Assembly (NCBI GenBank): GCA_039679375.1
Contig: JBDKVA010000083.1
Span: forward strand, 1 to 51,878
From: JBDKVA01 sp039679375
GTDB lineage: Bacteria; Bacillota; Clostridia; Acetivibrionales; DTU013
Length of the DNA: 51,878 nucleotides
Reading direction: 5' to 3'
Shown here: piece by piece, positions 8,085-16,470 of the stretch
Numbering within the stretch: position 1 is the first letter of the stretch
How the letters are laid out: each line of letters opens with the position of its first letter
Translations under genes and position numbers: made by a program
Notes under the pieces: generated by a model
What the model saw: the letters and a program-made list of their open reading frames with translations, nothing else
What the model was told of the DNA's origin: nothing
The model's database searches: none

Positions 8085-9176
8085 TCATATAATAATAGCC
8101 TTCAGCTTCGTCCGGATCAGCTCCGCACGCATCTGATCCCTCTCATCCGGATGCATGGGCGAGGAGCTGGCGCGGCCAACGGCCAGTCCCGGCGAGAGCT
8201 GTCCGCCTGTCAGTTTTTGCAGACAGGCTGGCTGGATCATCTGCATCATGAGGTTCAGCTCATCAGGTTCCATCCCCTTCATGAGCCCCATAACAATCCC
8301 GAGCCTTACATCGGAAAACAGCTTCAGGCTCTCCTCTGTGGAAATGATCCTCGCATTCAGAAGCAATCCGAGCGATCTGAATATCCTGTCCTCAAAACGG
8401 ACAGGGTTCTGATTGTAAAGCTCATTCCTCAATATTCTTTCCTGTTCGGCTATCTGCGATGTAATATTTCCGATCCCTGCGACGATCTCTTCTTCTGTCT
8501 GCCCCAGCGTCACCTGGTTGGATATCTGAAACATGTTTCCTGAGGCTTCGCTATTCTCGCCATAAATCCCTCTGACGGCAACGCCAAGCTTGCCGCAGGT
8601 TTCCAAAATTCCCTTTATATAGCCGGTCATGGACAAAATCGGCAAATGCAGCATCACCGACGCCCTTATACCTGTTCCCGTATTTGTAGGACAGCACGTA
8701 AGATATCCATATACTTTATCAAATGCGAATTCGAGCTTCTCCTCAAGCTGCGTATCAAGCTTGCTGCATAGCTTCCAGGCTTCTGCGATCTGCATGCCGG
8801 GAAAAATACACTGCAGCCTCAGATGATCTTCCTCATTCACCATGATGCTTATGCGTTCATCCTTGCTGATTATAGCCGCCCTCTGCCTTTCTCCTTCTGC
8901 AAACTCAGGGCTGATAAGGTGCTTCTCAACGAGCGCCTGCCGGTCGACTGCGTTCAATTCATGGATTTGTACAAATGACATATCCTTTGAATCAACATTG
9001 GTATCGTTGAATACTGCATTTCCCACCTTTTCAAGTATCTCGGCGCCCTGTTCACGGGTCAGCCTCGAAGAAAAAGGATAGGCCTCCAGATTACGAGCCA
9101 GCCTTATTCTACTGCTAATAGCTACATCATTATTTAGAGATGCTTTATTTTCATTCTGATTCATTTTAACCGCCAT
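8085..9176 (-). CDS. mcsB: Protein-arginine kinase McsB
   Basis: Phosphorylates arginine side chains, marking proteins for ClpCP and inactivating CtsR. It belongs to the phosphagen (guanidino) kinase fold: SSRIRLARNL near the N-terminus, the NEEDH loop (VNEEDHLRLQ), and the catalytic-cysteine segment TCCPTNTGTGIRASV. A start at ATG 9176 gives 363 residues, about the usual McsB length; a GTG at 9197 and an ATG at 9164 are alternatives and no ribosome-binding site is decisive. It sits between mcsA and clpC, as in Bacillus and Clostridium. McsA is its activator. Confidence 0.95.
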   Translation of the reverse strand: MAVKMNQNENKASLNNDVAISSRIRLARNLEAYPFSSRLTREQGAEILEKVGNAVFNDTNVDSKDMSFVQIHELNAVDRQALVEKHLISPEFAEGERQRAAIISKDERISIMVNEEDHLRLQCIFPGMQIAEAWKLCSKLDTQLEEKLEFAFDKVYGYLTCCPTNTGTGIRASVMLHLPILSMTGYIKGILETCGKLGVAVRGIYGENSEASGNMFQISNQVTLGQTEEEIVAGIGNITSQIAEQERILRNELYNQNPVRFEDRIFRSLGLLLNARIISTEESLKLFSDVRLGIVMGLMKGMEPDELNLMMQMIQPACLQKLTGGQLSPGLAVGRASSSPMHPDERDQMRAELIRTKLKAIII

Positions 9177-9210
9177 TCCGCCGCTGTGCGCCGGCACTAA
9201 ATTTAATATA

Positions 9211-9723
9211 TCAGCACTTGTTCCCGGTGGTTTCCAACTCCCTGATTCTGTCCCTCAACTCAGCCGCCTTCTCATATTCCTCTTTTTCAATAGCAGCTGC
9301 AAGCTGTGCTTTCAACTTTTCCAGTTCATTTGCCGCCTTCCTGCAATTCGAAGCCTTCCCCGGCACCTTACCGGTATGTTCGATGTTTCCATGAATTCTT
9401 CTCAATATCGGGCTCAGATTGTCCCTGAAAGTCTGATAGCAGTTGGCACAACCCAGCTTTCCAGTCTTCCTGAAATCCTCAAAACTCATACCGCATACGT
9501 TGCAGCGGACTTCTTCAGGCTGCTTTGCCTGTGGGAATCCATTACCTCCGCTAAAGGCAGGAATCCCCCATAGAAAATCGCCAAGATTAAGCTGCGGACT
9601 AAAGCCAAGATGCCCTTTTTCTTTGGCGCATTGCGTACAAAGGTACAACTCGATCTTCTTGCCATTTATGATTTGTGTAAAATGAACATTCGCTGTTCTT
9701 TTTTGACATTGTTGGCACAACAT
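9211..9723 (-). CDS. mcsA: McsA, zinc-binding activator of McsB
   Basis: Small adaptor that activates the arginine kinase McsB and helps control CtsR. About 170 residues with four CxxC pairs (C3/C6, C29/C32, CNVC, CANC), which should bind two zinc ions, and a C-terminal UVR-type coiled coil (EKEEYEKAAELRDRIREL) that contacts partner proteins. ATG 9723 is preferred because GGGAGTG lies 6 bases upstream; ATG 9729 abuts that site and 9747 lacks one. Its stop lies 34 bases before the mcsB start. Confidence 0.95.
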   Translation of the reverse strand: MLCQQCQKRTANVHFTQIINGKKIELYLCTQCAKEKGHLGFSPQLNLGDFLWGIPAFSGGNGFPQAKQPEEVRCNVCGMSFEDFRKTGKLGCANCYQTFRDNLSPILRRIHGNIEHTGKVPGKASNCRKAANELEKLKAQLAAAIEKEEYEKAAELRDRIRELETTGNKC

Positions 9724-9750
9724 CTGCATCACTCCCTGCATATACAAAAA

Positions 9751-10209
9751 TTAAACGATCAGGCTCATTAACATATTTTTCAGCATGGACGCCCTCAAAA
9801 TGTCCCGGTCCGGCATCTGGATGACGCCGAGCACCTTGTCGCTGACAGCAGCTTTCAGGATCAGACCTTCTCGGACACTCACCACCTCATAATCCACGAA
9901 GTTGGTTATAAAAACCTCGGCAGACTGCTGAGATATGCTGTCGCCCATTGAACTGACTATATGCATGAGGTAATTCCCCGGCCTGCTGATATTGGCCCTT
10001 TTGATTCTTATATGCCCGCCCCCGCCGCGACGGCTTTCAACATAATAGCCCCTTTCAGTAGTAAATCTGGTATCGATGACATAGTTTATCTGCGAGGGTA
10101 CACAATTAAAATGGTTTGCCAATTCATTCCGCTGTATCTCAATAGAACCATTCGTCTCATTAATCATCTGTTTTAGAAATTCTTCGATGATATCACTCAT
10201 TCTGGCCAT
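9751..10209 (-). CDS. ctsR: Transcriptional repressor CtsR
   Basis: Class III heat-shock repressor controlling clp genes. It opens with MARMSDIIEEFLKQMI, followed by a winged helix whose wing is the glycine-rich RRGGGGHIRI; the C-terminal helical domain is the target of McsB. 152 residues is normal. The start codon follows AAGGGAG with about 9 bases spacing. It is the first gene of the operon, with mcsA beginning 27 bases after its stop. A perfect CtsR box overlaps the start region of the transcript (10241-10257), so the operon is autoregulated. Confidence 0.97.
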   Translation of the reverse strand: MARMSDIIEEFLKQMINETNGSIEIQRNELANHFNCVPSQINYVIDTRFTTERGYYVESRRGGGGHIRIKRANISRPGNYLMHIVSSMGDSISQQSAEVFITNFVDYEVVSVREGLILKAAVSDKVLGVIQMPDRDILRASMLKNMLMSLIV

Positions 10210-10240
10210 TTGTGTCCACTCCCTTCATCCGATAATTGAT

Positions 10241-10257
10241 TTTGACTATCTTTGACT
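10241..10257 (-). promoter_or_regulatory. CtsR operator
   Basis: On the minus strand AGTCAAA-GAT-AGTCAAA matches the CtsR heptad direct repeat (A/G)GTCAAA-NAN-(A/G)GTCAAA exactly. It lies just downstream of the -10 box and 31 bases before the ctsR start codon, so bound repressor would block transcription start. Confidence 0.95.
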
Positions 10258-10266
10258 TTCGAATAT

Positions 10267-10295
10267 ATTATAAAACACTCTGAGGGCATATTCAA
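10267..10295 (-). promoter_or_regulatory. Sigma-A promoter of the ctsR operon
   Basis: Minus-strand TTGAAT (10290-10295), a 17-base spacer and perfect TATAAT (10267-10272). Predicted transcription starts next to the CtsR box. Confidence 0.88.
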
Positions 10296-10433
10296 GTGAA
10301 AAAATGAATTTTTATTATTTTGCGTTATAGCTCATTTTGTATTCATTCATTGTAAAAACTAATTTTACTGCAACAAGCCTGCAATTGCTGTATGGTACTG
10401 CTACCATAATGGTACCGGCTTCGAAGGCATTGA

Positions 10434-10461
10434 AAAGCCCGGCAGATATTCACCACCGGGC
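10434..10461 (-). terminator. Rho-independent terminator after the DUF4349 lipoprotein
   Basis: Minus strand GCCCGG (complement of 10456-10461) pairs with CCGGGC (complement of 10438-10443), followed by TTTTC. It lies 34 bases past the stop codon. The rest of the gap up to the ctsR promoter holds only a small TATGGTA/TACCATA palindrome near 10391-10408. Confidence 0.8.
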
Positions 10462-10494
10462 CTGTACTAATTGCTTGTTATGCGGCTGCCTTTG

Positions 10495-11592
10495 TCATTG
10501 CGGTCCCTGCTCCTCTTTTTTCTCTTCCACGCTGCTGCTTTTTGCTGCCGTTACAGCATTTCTGGACTTTCTGGGGATCTTCCTGTAAATAAAAATGCCA
10601 AGCATCAGGAATAAGCCCAACAGAATCAATACAGGGATCGCTGAAATAACAAATATCAAAAGATCGCCAGTAAATTCCACAACACCTTCCAGGCTGGATT
10701 TAAGCTTATTAAGCAGCCTCTGCCAATAAGTCATGGGTTTTGTCATCTTCTCCGCGCCCGGGTACTTCTCGTTCAATGTTATCGTTATGGTAGACAGCTC
10801 TACCAGGCTGCTCATCTTGTTCAGATTTCCGGTCAGGCTCTCAATTTCCTGGCGTATTTCGGTAAGCCTGCTCTCAGTTTTAAAGATCTTGTCGAGATCC
10901 TCCAGCTTTACCAGATATGCCTCCAGCCTGCTTTGCTCCAATTTCAGCAGCCTGAGCCTGGATTCGGTGTCAACGAAACGGTCTGTAACATCCTGACCGT
11001 TTATTGCCTGGTTGTACACATCGCCTATTCCCATGAGATTATTGATAACCGTATCAAATTTATCCTTATCCACACGCAATACGATTGTACCGTTCTTTAC
11101 CAGCTTCAGCTGATTATCAACGTAAACCCTGTCCGTATTGATGTTCGACTGCTGTACGATGCCTATGCCAAGGATGATGGAATTGATGTTGTTGCATGCC
11201 TCGTCAAAATTCTCAACCTCAATGGTAAGATTTGCGCTGCGGATGATTTTCCTTTCAGCTAGTATGGCATTGTTTACACTGTCGAGTGTGCTGCCTGTGC
11301 CCGCCAGGGAATCTGCAAATGCAAGAGCGTCCGTCTCCTTCGGAGCTTCAGTTGACCCTGTATTACCCTGCGCAGCTCCATTTTCGACGCCGGACCGGTA
11401 GTCACCCTCCGAACCTGCCGATTGAGCTTCGGAAAATTCAGCTGTTATTTTACCTGCGGGATTCTGCGCAGGAGCGACAGACGCACCGCCAAAATCAGAA
11501 GCAGTAGATTCCGCTGATTTAGAAGAACCACACCCCGCAAAAATGGACAGCATCAGCAGGATAGCTATTGAAATACCGATTAACCGTTTCAT
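10495..11592 (-). CDS. DUF4349 lipoprotein
   Basis: Membrane-anchored lipoprotein of unknown function. It has a signal peptide with lipobox LSIFAGC (lipidated Cys about residue 20), then a Ser/Gly/Ala-rich low-complexity linker (about 22-105). The DUF4349 domain (about 110-290) begins RKIIRSANLTIEVENFD and contains a long coiled coil (LKLEQSRLEAYLVKLEDLDKIFKTE, quoted here in part: RLEAYLVKLEDLDKIF). A C-terminal membrane helix (about 312-335) and a basic tail follow, so both ends may be membrane-tethered. AGGGAGG precedes the ATG by 7 bases. It is probably a single-gene transcript with its own terminator. No role can be assigned from the family. Confidence 0.88.
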   Translation of the reverse strand: MKRLIGISIAILLMLSIFAGCGSSKSAESTASDFGGASVAPAQNPAGKITAEFSEAQSAGSEGDYRSGVENGAAQGNTGSTEAPKETDALAFADSLAGTGSTLDSVNNAILAERKIIRSANLTIEVENFDEACNNINSIILGIGIVQQSNINTDRVYVDNQLKLVKNGTIVLRVDKDKFDTVINNLMGIGDVYNQAINGQDVTDRFVDTESRLRLLKLEQSRLEAYLVKLEDLDKIFKTESRLTEIRQEIESLTGNLNKMSSLVELSTITITLNEKYPGAEKMTKPMTYWQRLLNKLKSSLEGVVEFTGDLLIFVISAIPVLILLGLFLMLGIFIYRKIPRKSRNAVTAAKSSSVEEKKEEQGPQ

Positions 11593-11748
11593 TTTATTTC
11601 CTCCCTTTTCTCTCTTTTTATCTGTTTCCGGACTTTATATATTTTGACGGGTATTGCGGCATAAAGTTCCATTGACCGGACCGCTGCATATTACGCTTAT
11701 ATCAGACTCATCAGAGAAGAGGTGCCTCCGCTGTGCTCCATTAATCGC

Positions 11749-11779
11749 AAAAGGGAGCTGCCTTTTCCGGCAACTCCCC
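11749..11779 (-). terminator. Rho-independent terminator after the EF-G paralogue
   Basis: Minus strand GGGAGTTGCC pairs with GGCAGCTCCC (10-bp stem with one G-U, loop GGAAAA; 11753-11762 with 11769-11778), followed by TTTTGC. It starts about 30 bases beyond the stop codon. Confidence 0.88.
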
Positions 11780-11807
11780 TGACTTAAACGATTTATGAAA
11801 TGATGTC

Positions 11808-13898
11808 CTATTCTTCGTCGGCTTCCTCGGTCATGGTCTTCTTCGCTTCATCTATTATTTTCTGGGCTACCATTGCCGGAGCTTCCTCATATCTGTCAAA
11901 GTACTGCCTGAATGAGCCCCTGCCCTGGGTCATAGATCTTAAGTCGTTGGCGTATTTAAACATTTCGGATGAAGGCACGTCGGCTACAACCTGCTGCAGT
12001 CCGCCATTCTGAGGATTCATTCCCAGTATCCTTCCCCTTCTCTTGTTCAAATCTCCAATGATGTCTCCCATATAGTTGTCCGGGATATATACCTCTACGC
12101 GGCTGATGGGCTCGAGCAGCACGGGATTTGCCAGCGGCAGCCCCTTCTTGTATGCAAGGCGTGCTGCAATTTTGAATGCCATTTCAGAGGAGTCGACATC
12201 ATGGTATGAACCATCCACCAGCGTCGCTTTCAGGTTAACAACCGGATAACCTGCCAGAATGCCGTGGGGTATCGCTTCACGAAGCCCTTTCTCAACGGCC
12301 GGATGATACTGTTTCGGTACAGAACCTCCGAAGATCTTTTCTTCAAATACCAGGTCTTCGACGTCGCCATGCTCAAATTCAACCCAGACATGACCGTACT
12401 GCCCGTGTCCGCCGGATTGCTTCTTGTGTTTGCCTTCCACCTTGACCTTCTTTTTGATCGTCTCTCTGTACGGGACCTTGGGGTCTACCAGGTTTACGGA
12501 AACACCAAACTTTGCCTTGAGCTTGCTGACAATCACGTCAAGGTGCTGCTCGCCTACGCCGGATATAAGAGTCTGATGCGTCTCCGTATTTATACTTACC
12601 TTGAATGTAGGATCTTCATCCTGCAGCCTTGTCAGGCCGGAACTGATCTTTTCCTCATCGCCCTTTGCCTTTGGCTCAACAGCCAGTGAAAGCGCCGGTT
12701 CCGGATACTCTATCTTGTACAGTTCAACAGGCTTCGCCTGGTCGCACAAAGTATCATTGGTATTGGTATACTGAAGCTTTGCCACGGCGCCGATATCACC
12801 TGCAATCAGCTTGTCGACCGGCAGTTGCTTTTTACCCCTCAGCATAAACACCTGGGCGGTCTTTTCGTTCTTTTCAGCTGTTGAATTATATACGGTCGTA
12901 TCGGATTTGAAGGTGCCCGAATATACTCTGAATATTGAAATCTTACCAACGAACGGGTCTGCAATGGTCTTGAATACAAGCGCAGACAAACTTTCATCCG
13001 CTGACGCCTTCAATTCAATTTCCGTTTCGGTTCCGGCTTTCAAAGCCTTGATAACCGGCTTGCCGGCAGGTGACGGCATGTACTCGATGATCATATCCAT
13101 AAGCGTCTGTATGCCCAGATTCTGAAGGGCTGCTCCGCAAAATACCGGTACTATCGATCCGTCGGCTATGCCAAGTGTAAGGCCTTTATGGAGCTCCTCA
13201 GCCGTAAATTCCTCTCCGCCGAAGAATTTTTCCATCAATTCTTCATTTGTCTCCGCAATCGCTTCGTTCAGAGCTTCTCTGATTTTTGCCACCTTATCAT
13301 TTAAACCGGCAGGAATTGCTGTGTCAACCAGCTTATCCTTGTCGAATTTTTTCGCGGTCATTCCAACAACATCAACAAAACCGGTATATTTATCACCATC
13401 AATAATAGGAAGCTGTAAAGCTATGACACTCTTACCGAAAGTGTTGACCAGCTGATCAAGGACTTCGAAGAAATTTGCATTTTCCTCGTCCATCTTATTT
13501 ACAAAAAACATCTTGGGTATACCCTGTTCCTTTGCATATGCCCAGGATTTTTCCGTGCCTACTGCCACTCCGCCTTTTGCAGGAACCAGTATGATCGCTC
13601 CATCCGATACTCTGATACCCTGTTTGACTTCACCTACAAAGTCAAAGTAGCCGGGAGTATCGATAATGTTAATTTTGCAATCCTTCCACTCACATGGCGC
13701 AATTGCGGTGCTGATTGAAATCTTCCTTTTAATTTCTTCAGCGTCGTAATCCGTAGTTGTAGTACCGTCGTTCACCCTGCCGAATCTATCCAGGACTCCA
13801 GTGTTAAACAGCATTGCCTCTGCCAACGTTGTCTTTCCGGCTCCGCCATGTGACATCAGACAAACATTTCGGAGCTTTTCCATGGTATAATCCTTCAT
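11808..13898 (-). CDS. EF-G-like translational GTPase (EF-G paralogue)
   Basis: Ribosome-associated GTPase of the EF-G superfamily, 696 residues. G1 reads SHGGAGKT, unlike the AHIDAGKT of housekeeping FusA; G2 region TTTTDYDAEE, G3 DTPGYFDF, G4 NKMD, G5 CGAAL. Domains II-V follow, with the domain IV tip HGQYGHVWVEFEHG and domain V beginning around ISRVEVYIPDNYMGDI. The G1 variant and the isolated location (not in rpsL-rpsG-tufA) mark it as the second EF-G-like protein found in many Clostridia rather than the main translocase; such paralogues have been linked to specialised or ribosome-rescue roles, but this one is not defined. AAGGGGGA lies 8 bases before the ATG. It has its own strong promoter (13995-14022) and terminator. 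Confidence 0.92.
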   Translation of the reverse strand: MKDYTMEKLRNVCLMSHGGAGKTTLAEAMLFNTGVLDRFGRVNDGTTTTDYDAEEIKRKISISTAIAPCEWKDCKINIIDTPGYFDFVGEVKQGIRVSDGAIILVPAKGGVAVGTEKSWAYAKEQGIPKMFFVNKMDEENANFFEVLDQLVNTFGKSVIALQLPIIDGDKYTGFVDVVGMTAKKFDKDKLVDTAIPAGLNDKVAKIREALNEAIAETNEELMEKFFGGEEFTAEELHKGLTLGIADGSIVPVFCGAALQNLGIQTLMDMIIEYMPSPAGKPVIKALKAGTETEIELKASADESLSALVFKTIADPFVGKISIFRVYSGTFKSDTTVYNSTAEKNEKTAQVFMLRGKKQLPVDKLIAGDIGAVAKLQYTNTNDTLCDQAKPVELYKIEYPEPALSLAVEPKAKGDEEKISSGLTRLQDEDPTFKVSINTETHQTLISGVGEQHLDVIVSKLKAKFGVSVNLVDPKVPYRETIKKKVKVEGKHKKQSGGHGQYGHVWVEFEHGDVEDLVFEEKIFGGSVPKQYHPAVEKGLREAIPHGILAGYPVVNLKATLVDGSYHDVDSSEMAFKIAARLAYKKGLPLANPVLLEPISRVEVYIPDNYMGDIIGDLNKRRGRILGMNPQNGGLQQVVADVPSSEMFKYANDLRSMTQGRGSFRQYFDRYEEAPAMVAQKIIDEAKKTMTEEADEE

Positions 13899-13994
13899 AA
13901 GAATTCCCCCTTGTTTTAATACTGCATATAATATATTTCCTAAATAATAGCAAATTCATTCAAGATAATTGGGAATTTATTTGGCACAATCTAT

Positions 13995-14022
13995 ATTATA
14001 ACATACATCGATGCCAGTTCAA
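13995..14022 (-). promoter_or_regulatory. Sigma-A promoter of the EF-G paralogue, extended -10
   Basis: Minus-strand TTGAAC (14017-14022), a 16-base spacer and TATAAT (13995-14000) preceded by TGT (extended -10). It leaves a leader of about 90 bases. It is back to back with the aroF promoter, 30 bases away. Confidence 0.85.
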
Positions 14023-14051
14023 GTTTTTTATTTACCCGGGCTTTTGATTCC

Positions 14052-14080
14052 TTGACATTTACCCGATATCATTGTAAATT
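14052..14080 (+). promoter_or_regulatory. Sigma-A promoter of the aroF-tyrA-aroA operon
   Basis: TTGACA (14052-14057), a 17-base spacer and TAAATT (14075-14080). Confidence 0.85.
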
Positions 14081-14255
14081 TATATCAAAACCAGACACTC
14101 GCCGGTATGTAATGCTGCAGCGAAAACTTCATTATATGACCGGCATTTATGCGCCAGCCTCCGGCAGTAATAATGCAAAATGGCAGAACGGCAGAACGGA
14201 GTTTTAACACGCTCTGAATGTAGAAAATGCAGAAACGGTAGAAGGGGAGATTCAT
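14081..14255 (+). other. Untranslated leader of the aroF operon
   Basis: About 165 bases without a supported gene. It contains GCCGG/CCGGC complementary segments, a short direct repeat GGCAGAACGGCAGAACGG (near 14182-14199) and GGAGTTTTAACACGCTC (14198-14214), which differs by one base from the core of the terminator after aroA (17793-17809). No T-box motif and no leader peptide rich in aromatic codons was found. Confidence 0.5.
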
Positions 14256-15284
14256 ATGATCATTGTAATGAAGCCCGGCATACAGGAATCTGAAGTCCGG
14301 GAAGTATCAAAGGTACTTGAGGCACTCGGCCTCGGAGTGCATATTTCAAAAGGCTCGGAAAGGACCATCATCGGAGTCATTGGCGATAAAAGGCTCCTGA
14401 ATGATATTCCGCTTGAGCTGATGCCGGGCGTTGACAAGCTGGTACCCATCATGGAAAGCTATAAGCTAGCCAGCAAAACTTTCAGACCCGAGGCGAGCGT
14501 TATTGAAATAAAGGGCGTTAAAATCGGCGGACGGGAACTGGTTATGATGGCCGGTCCGTGCGCAGTCGAGAGCCGTGAACAAATGTTGTCCATTGCGGAA
14601 TCGGTAAAAAAATCCGGAGCAAAATTTTTAAGAGGCGGCGCCTTTAAGCCGAGAACTTCACCTTATTCTTTCCAGGGCCTTGAAGAGGAAGGACTAAGGA
14701 TGCTAAAGGAAGCGGGAGATGCATCAGGCCTTCTCACCATTACCGAGGTTATCAGCGAACAATCCATTGAAATAGCTTTGAAATATGTAGATATGTTCCA
14801 GATCGGAGCACGCAACGCGCAGAATTTCCACCTTCTGCGTGAAGTCGGGCGTTCGGGCAAACCCGTTCTATTCAAGAGGGGTCCGTCCATGACGATCGAT
14901 GAATGGCTCAATGCGGCAGAGTACATTATGAGCGAAGGCAATTACAATGTTGTGCTGTGCGAGCGCGGAATCCGTACTTTTGAGACAGCTACAAGATATA
15001 CGCTTGATATCAGCTCCATACCAGTCGTAAAAAGCACCAGTCATCTTCCCATCTTCGTGGACCCGAGCCATGCAGCGGGTAGGACACAATATATACTCTC
15101 ATTATCCAGGGCGGCGATCGCAGCCGGCGCCGACGGACTTATCATAGAAGTGCACCCGAATCCGAGGTGTGCACTGTCCGACGCCGCGCAACAGCTTCCT
15201 CCGGAAGCATACGGCAACTTGTGTAAAGATATTGGCAGGATTGCCGAAATAATAGGAAGAGAGTTTAAAAATGAAGGTAACTAG
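14256..15284 (+). CDS. aroF: 3-deoxy-7-phosphoheptulonate synthase (DAHP synthase), AroF type
   Basis: First step of the shikimate pathway: phosphoenolpyruvate plus erythrose 4-phosphate gives DAHP. 342 residues. An N-terminal ferredoxin-like regulatory domain (about 1-75, MIIVMKPGIQESEVREV) precedes the (beta/alpha)8 catalytic domain with MAGPCAVES, FLRGGAFKPRTSPYSFQG, GARNAQNF, LFKRG and FVDPSHAAGR, the KDO/DAHP synthase motifs. Proteins with this N-terminal domain are typically feedback-inhibited by tyrosine or phenylalanine, as known from Thermotoga. GGGGAG lies 6 bases before the ATG. First gene of an aromatic-amino-acid operon; its end overlaps tyrA by 14 bases. Confidence 0.96.
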   Translation: MIIVMKPGIQESEVREVSKVLEALGLGVHISKGSERTIIGVIGDKRLLNDIPLELMPGVDKLVPIMESYKLASKTFRPEASVIEIKGVKIGGRELVMMAGPCAVESREQMLSIAESVKKSGAKFLRGGAFKPRTSPYSFQGLEEEGLRMLKEAGDASGLLTITEVISEQSIEIALKYVDMFQIGARNAQNFHLLREVGRSGKPVLFKRGPSMTIDEWLNAAEYIMSEGNYNVVLCERGIRTFETATRYTLDISSIPVVKSTSHLPIFVDPSHAAGRTQYILSLSRAAIAAGADGLIIEVHPNPRCALSDAAQQLPPEAYGNLCKDIGRIAEIIGREFKNEGN

Positions 15285-16371
15285 GATAACGATTATCGGA
15301 CTCGGGCTAATGGGAGGGTCGCTGGCAAAAGCGCTGCACGAAAAGCTTGGGCTTGGCGGTATCATTGCTGTCGACAATGACGCAGATGCTCTTTCGCTTG
15401 CACTGAAGGAAGGGATCATAGCAAAAGGCCTGAATTCACCTGACAGCGATGTGTACGACTCCGACATCATATTCATCTGCACGCCTGTAAAGCAGGCATT
15501 AAGCTATATGGATGTATTAGCTCCCCACATCCGGGATACCTGCATTATTACAGATGTTTGCAGCACGAAGGAAGAGATCGCGCGGCACGTGGAGAAAATG
15601 CCAAAGCCACCATGCTACATCGGCGGGCATCCTATGACAGGCACGGAAAAATCGGGATACAGCAATAGTTTTGCGCATCTTTTCGAGAATGCGTATTATG
15701 TATTGAGTCCGGGTTTTACGGCATCAGCCCGGGCACAGGAAACGGTAAAGGGAATTGTTGAAGGTATAGGTGCGATCCCTGTATTTATGGACGCCGGCGA
15801 GCATGACAGGGTTACGGGCGGCATCAGCCACCTTCCGCATATCATAGCTGCTGCGCTTGTCAATCTCGTGAACGAACAGGACAATGGCAGCGGAAAGATG
15901 AAAGCCCTTGCGGCGGGAGGTTTTAAGGACATCACAAGGATTGCCTCCTCGAGTCCCGAAATGTGGGAGAATATTGTATTGAGCAACAAAGGCCAGGTCA
16001 TTGAGCTATTAAAATTATTCGGCAAAACACTGGAGGAATTTTTGAAAATCCTAAAGAATGATGATTCCGCAGCCATATACCGATTTTTTAGCGGAGCAAA
16101 AATATTCAGAGATTCCATATCAGCTCAGGCAACCGGCTTGCTGCAGCCTCTTTACAGATTGATCGTGGATGTGAAAGATGAGCCCGGAATCATTGGAGAA
16201 ATAGCAACAATTCTAGGTAATAATAATATTAATATAAAGAACATCAATGTTACAAACAGCCGGGAGTTTGAGCAAGGCTGCCTGATCATAGCCCTGCCCG
16301 ATACGGATAGTGTAAATATTGCCTTTGACTTACTTGTGAATACAGGATATAAAGTATATAAAAATAAATAA
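15271..16371 (+). CDS. tyrA: Prephenate dehydrogenase with C-terminal ACT domain
   Basis: Oxidatively decarboxylates prephenate to 4-hydroxyphenylpyruvate for tyrosine synthesis, using NAD(P). The N-terminal Rossmann domain begins ITIIGLGLMGGSLAKAL (GxGxxG). GGHPMTGTEKSGY and GGISHLPHIIAAAL carry the conserved substrate-binding and catalytic histidines. The C-terminal ACT domain (about 295-366, VDVKDEPGIIGEIATILGNN) suggests allosteric feedback by tyrosine. The start overlaps the end of aroF by 14 bases, implying coupled translation. aroA follows after about 100 bases. Confidence 0.95.
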   Translation: MKVTRITIIGLGLMGGSLAKALHEKLGLGGIIAVDNDADALSLALKEGIIAKGLNSPDSDVYDSDIIFICTPVKQALSYMDVLAPHIRDTCIITDVCSTKEEIARHVEKMPKPPCYIGGHPMTGTEKSGYSNSFAHLFENAYYVLSPGFTASARAQETVKGIVEGIGAIPVFMDAGEHDRVTGGISHLPHIIAAALVNLVNEQDNGSGKMKALAAGGFKDITRIASSSPEMWENIVLSNKGQVIELLKLFGKTLEEFLKILKNDDSAAIYRFFSGAKIFRDSISAQATGLLQPLYRLIVDVKDEPGIIGEIATILGNNNINIKNINVTNSREFEQGCLIIALPDTDSVNIAFDLLVNTGYKVYKNK

Positions 16372-16470
16372 ATGGAATGCATTGTACTGTTGACTTTATG
16401 GAGAGGGCATTTGCGCAGAACTGGCAACAATTTATGCTAAATGCAAATTTACTGTTTGGGGGGAAAAACC

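Noticed and set aside
14081..14255. T-box or aromatic leader peptide before aroF
   Set aside because: No GGGTGG T-box core, no specifier loop, no short open frame rich in Trp/Tyr/Phe codons, and no antiterminator/terminator pair.
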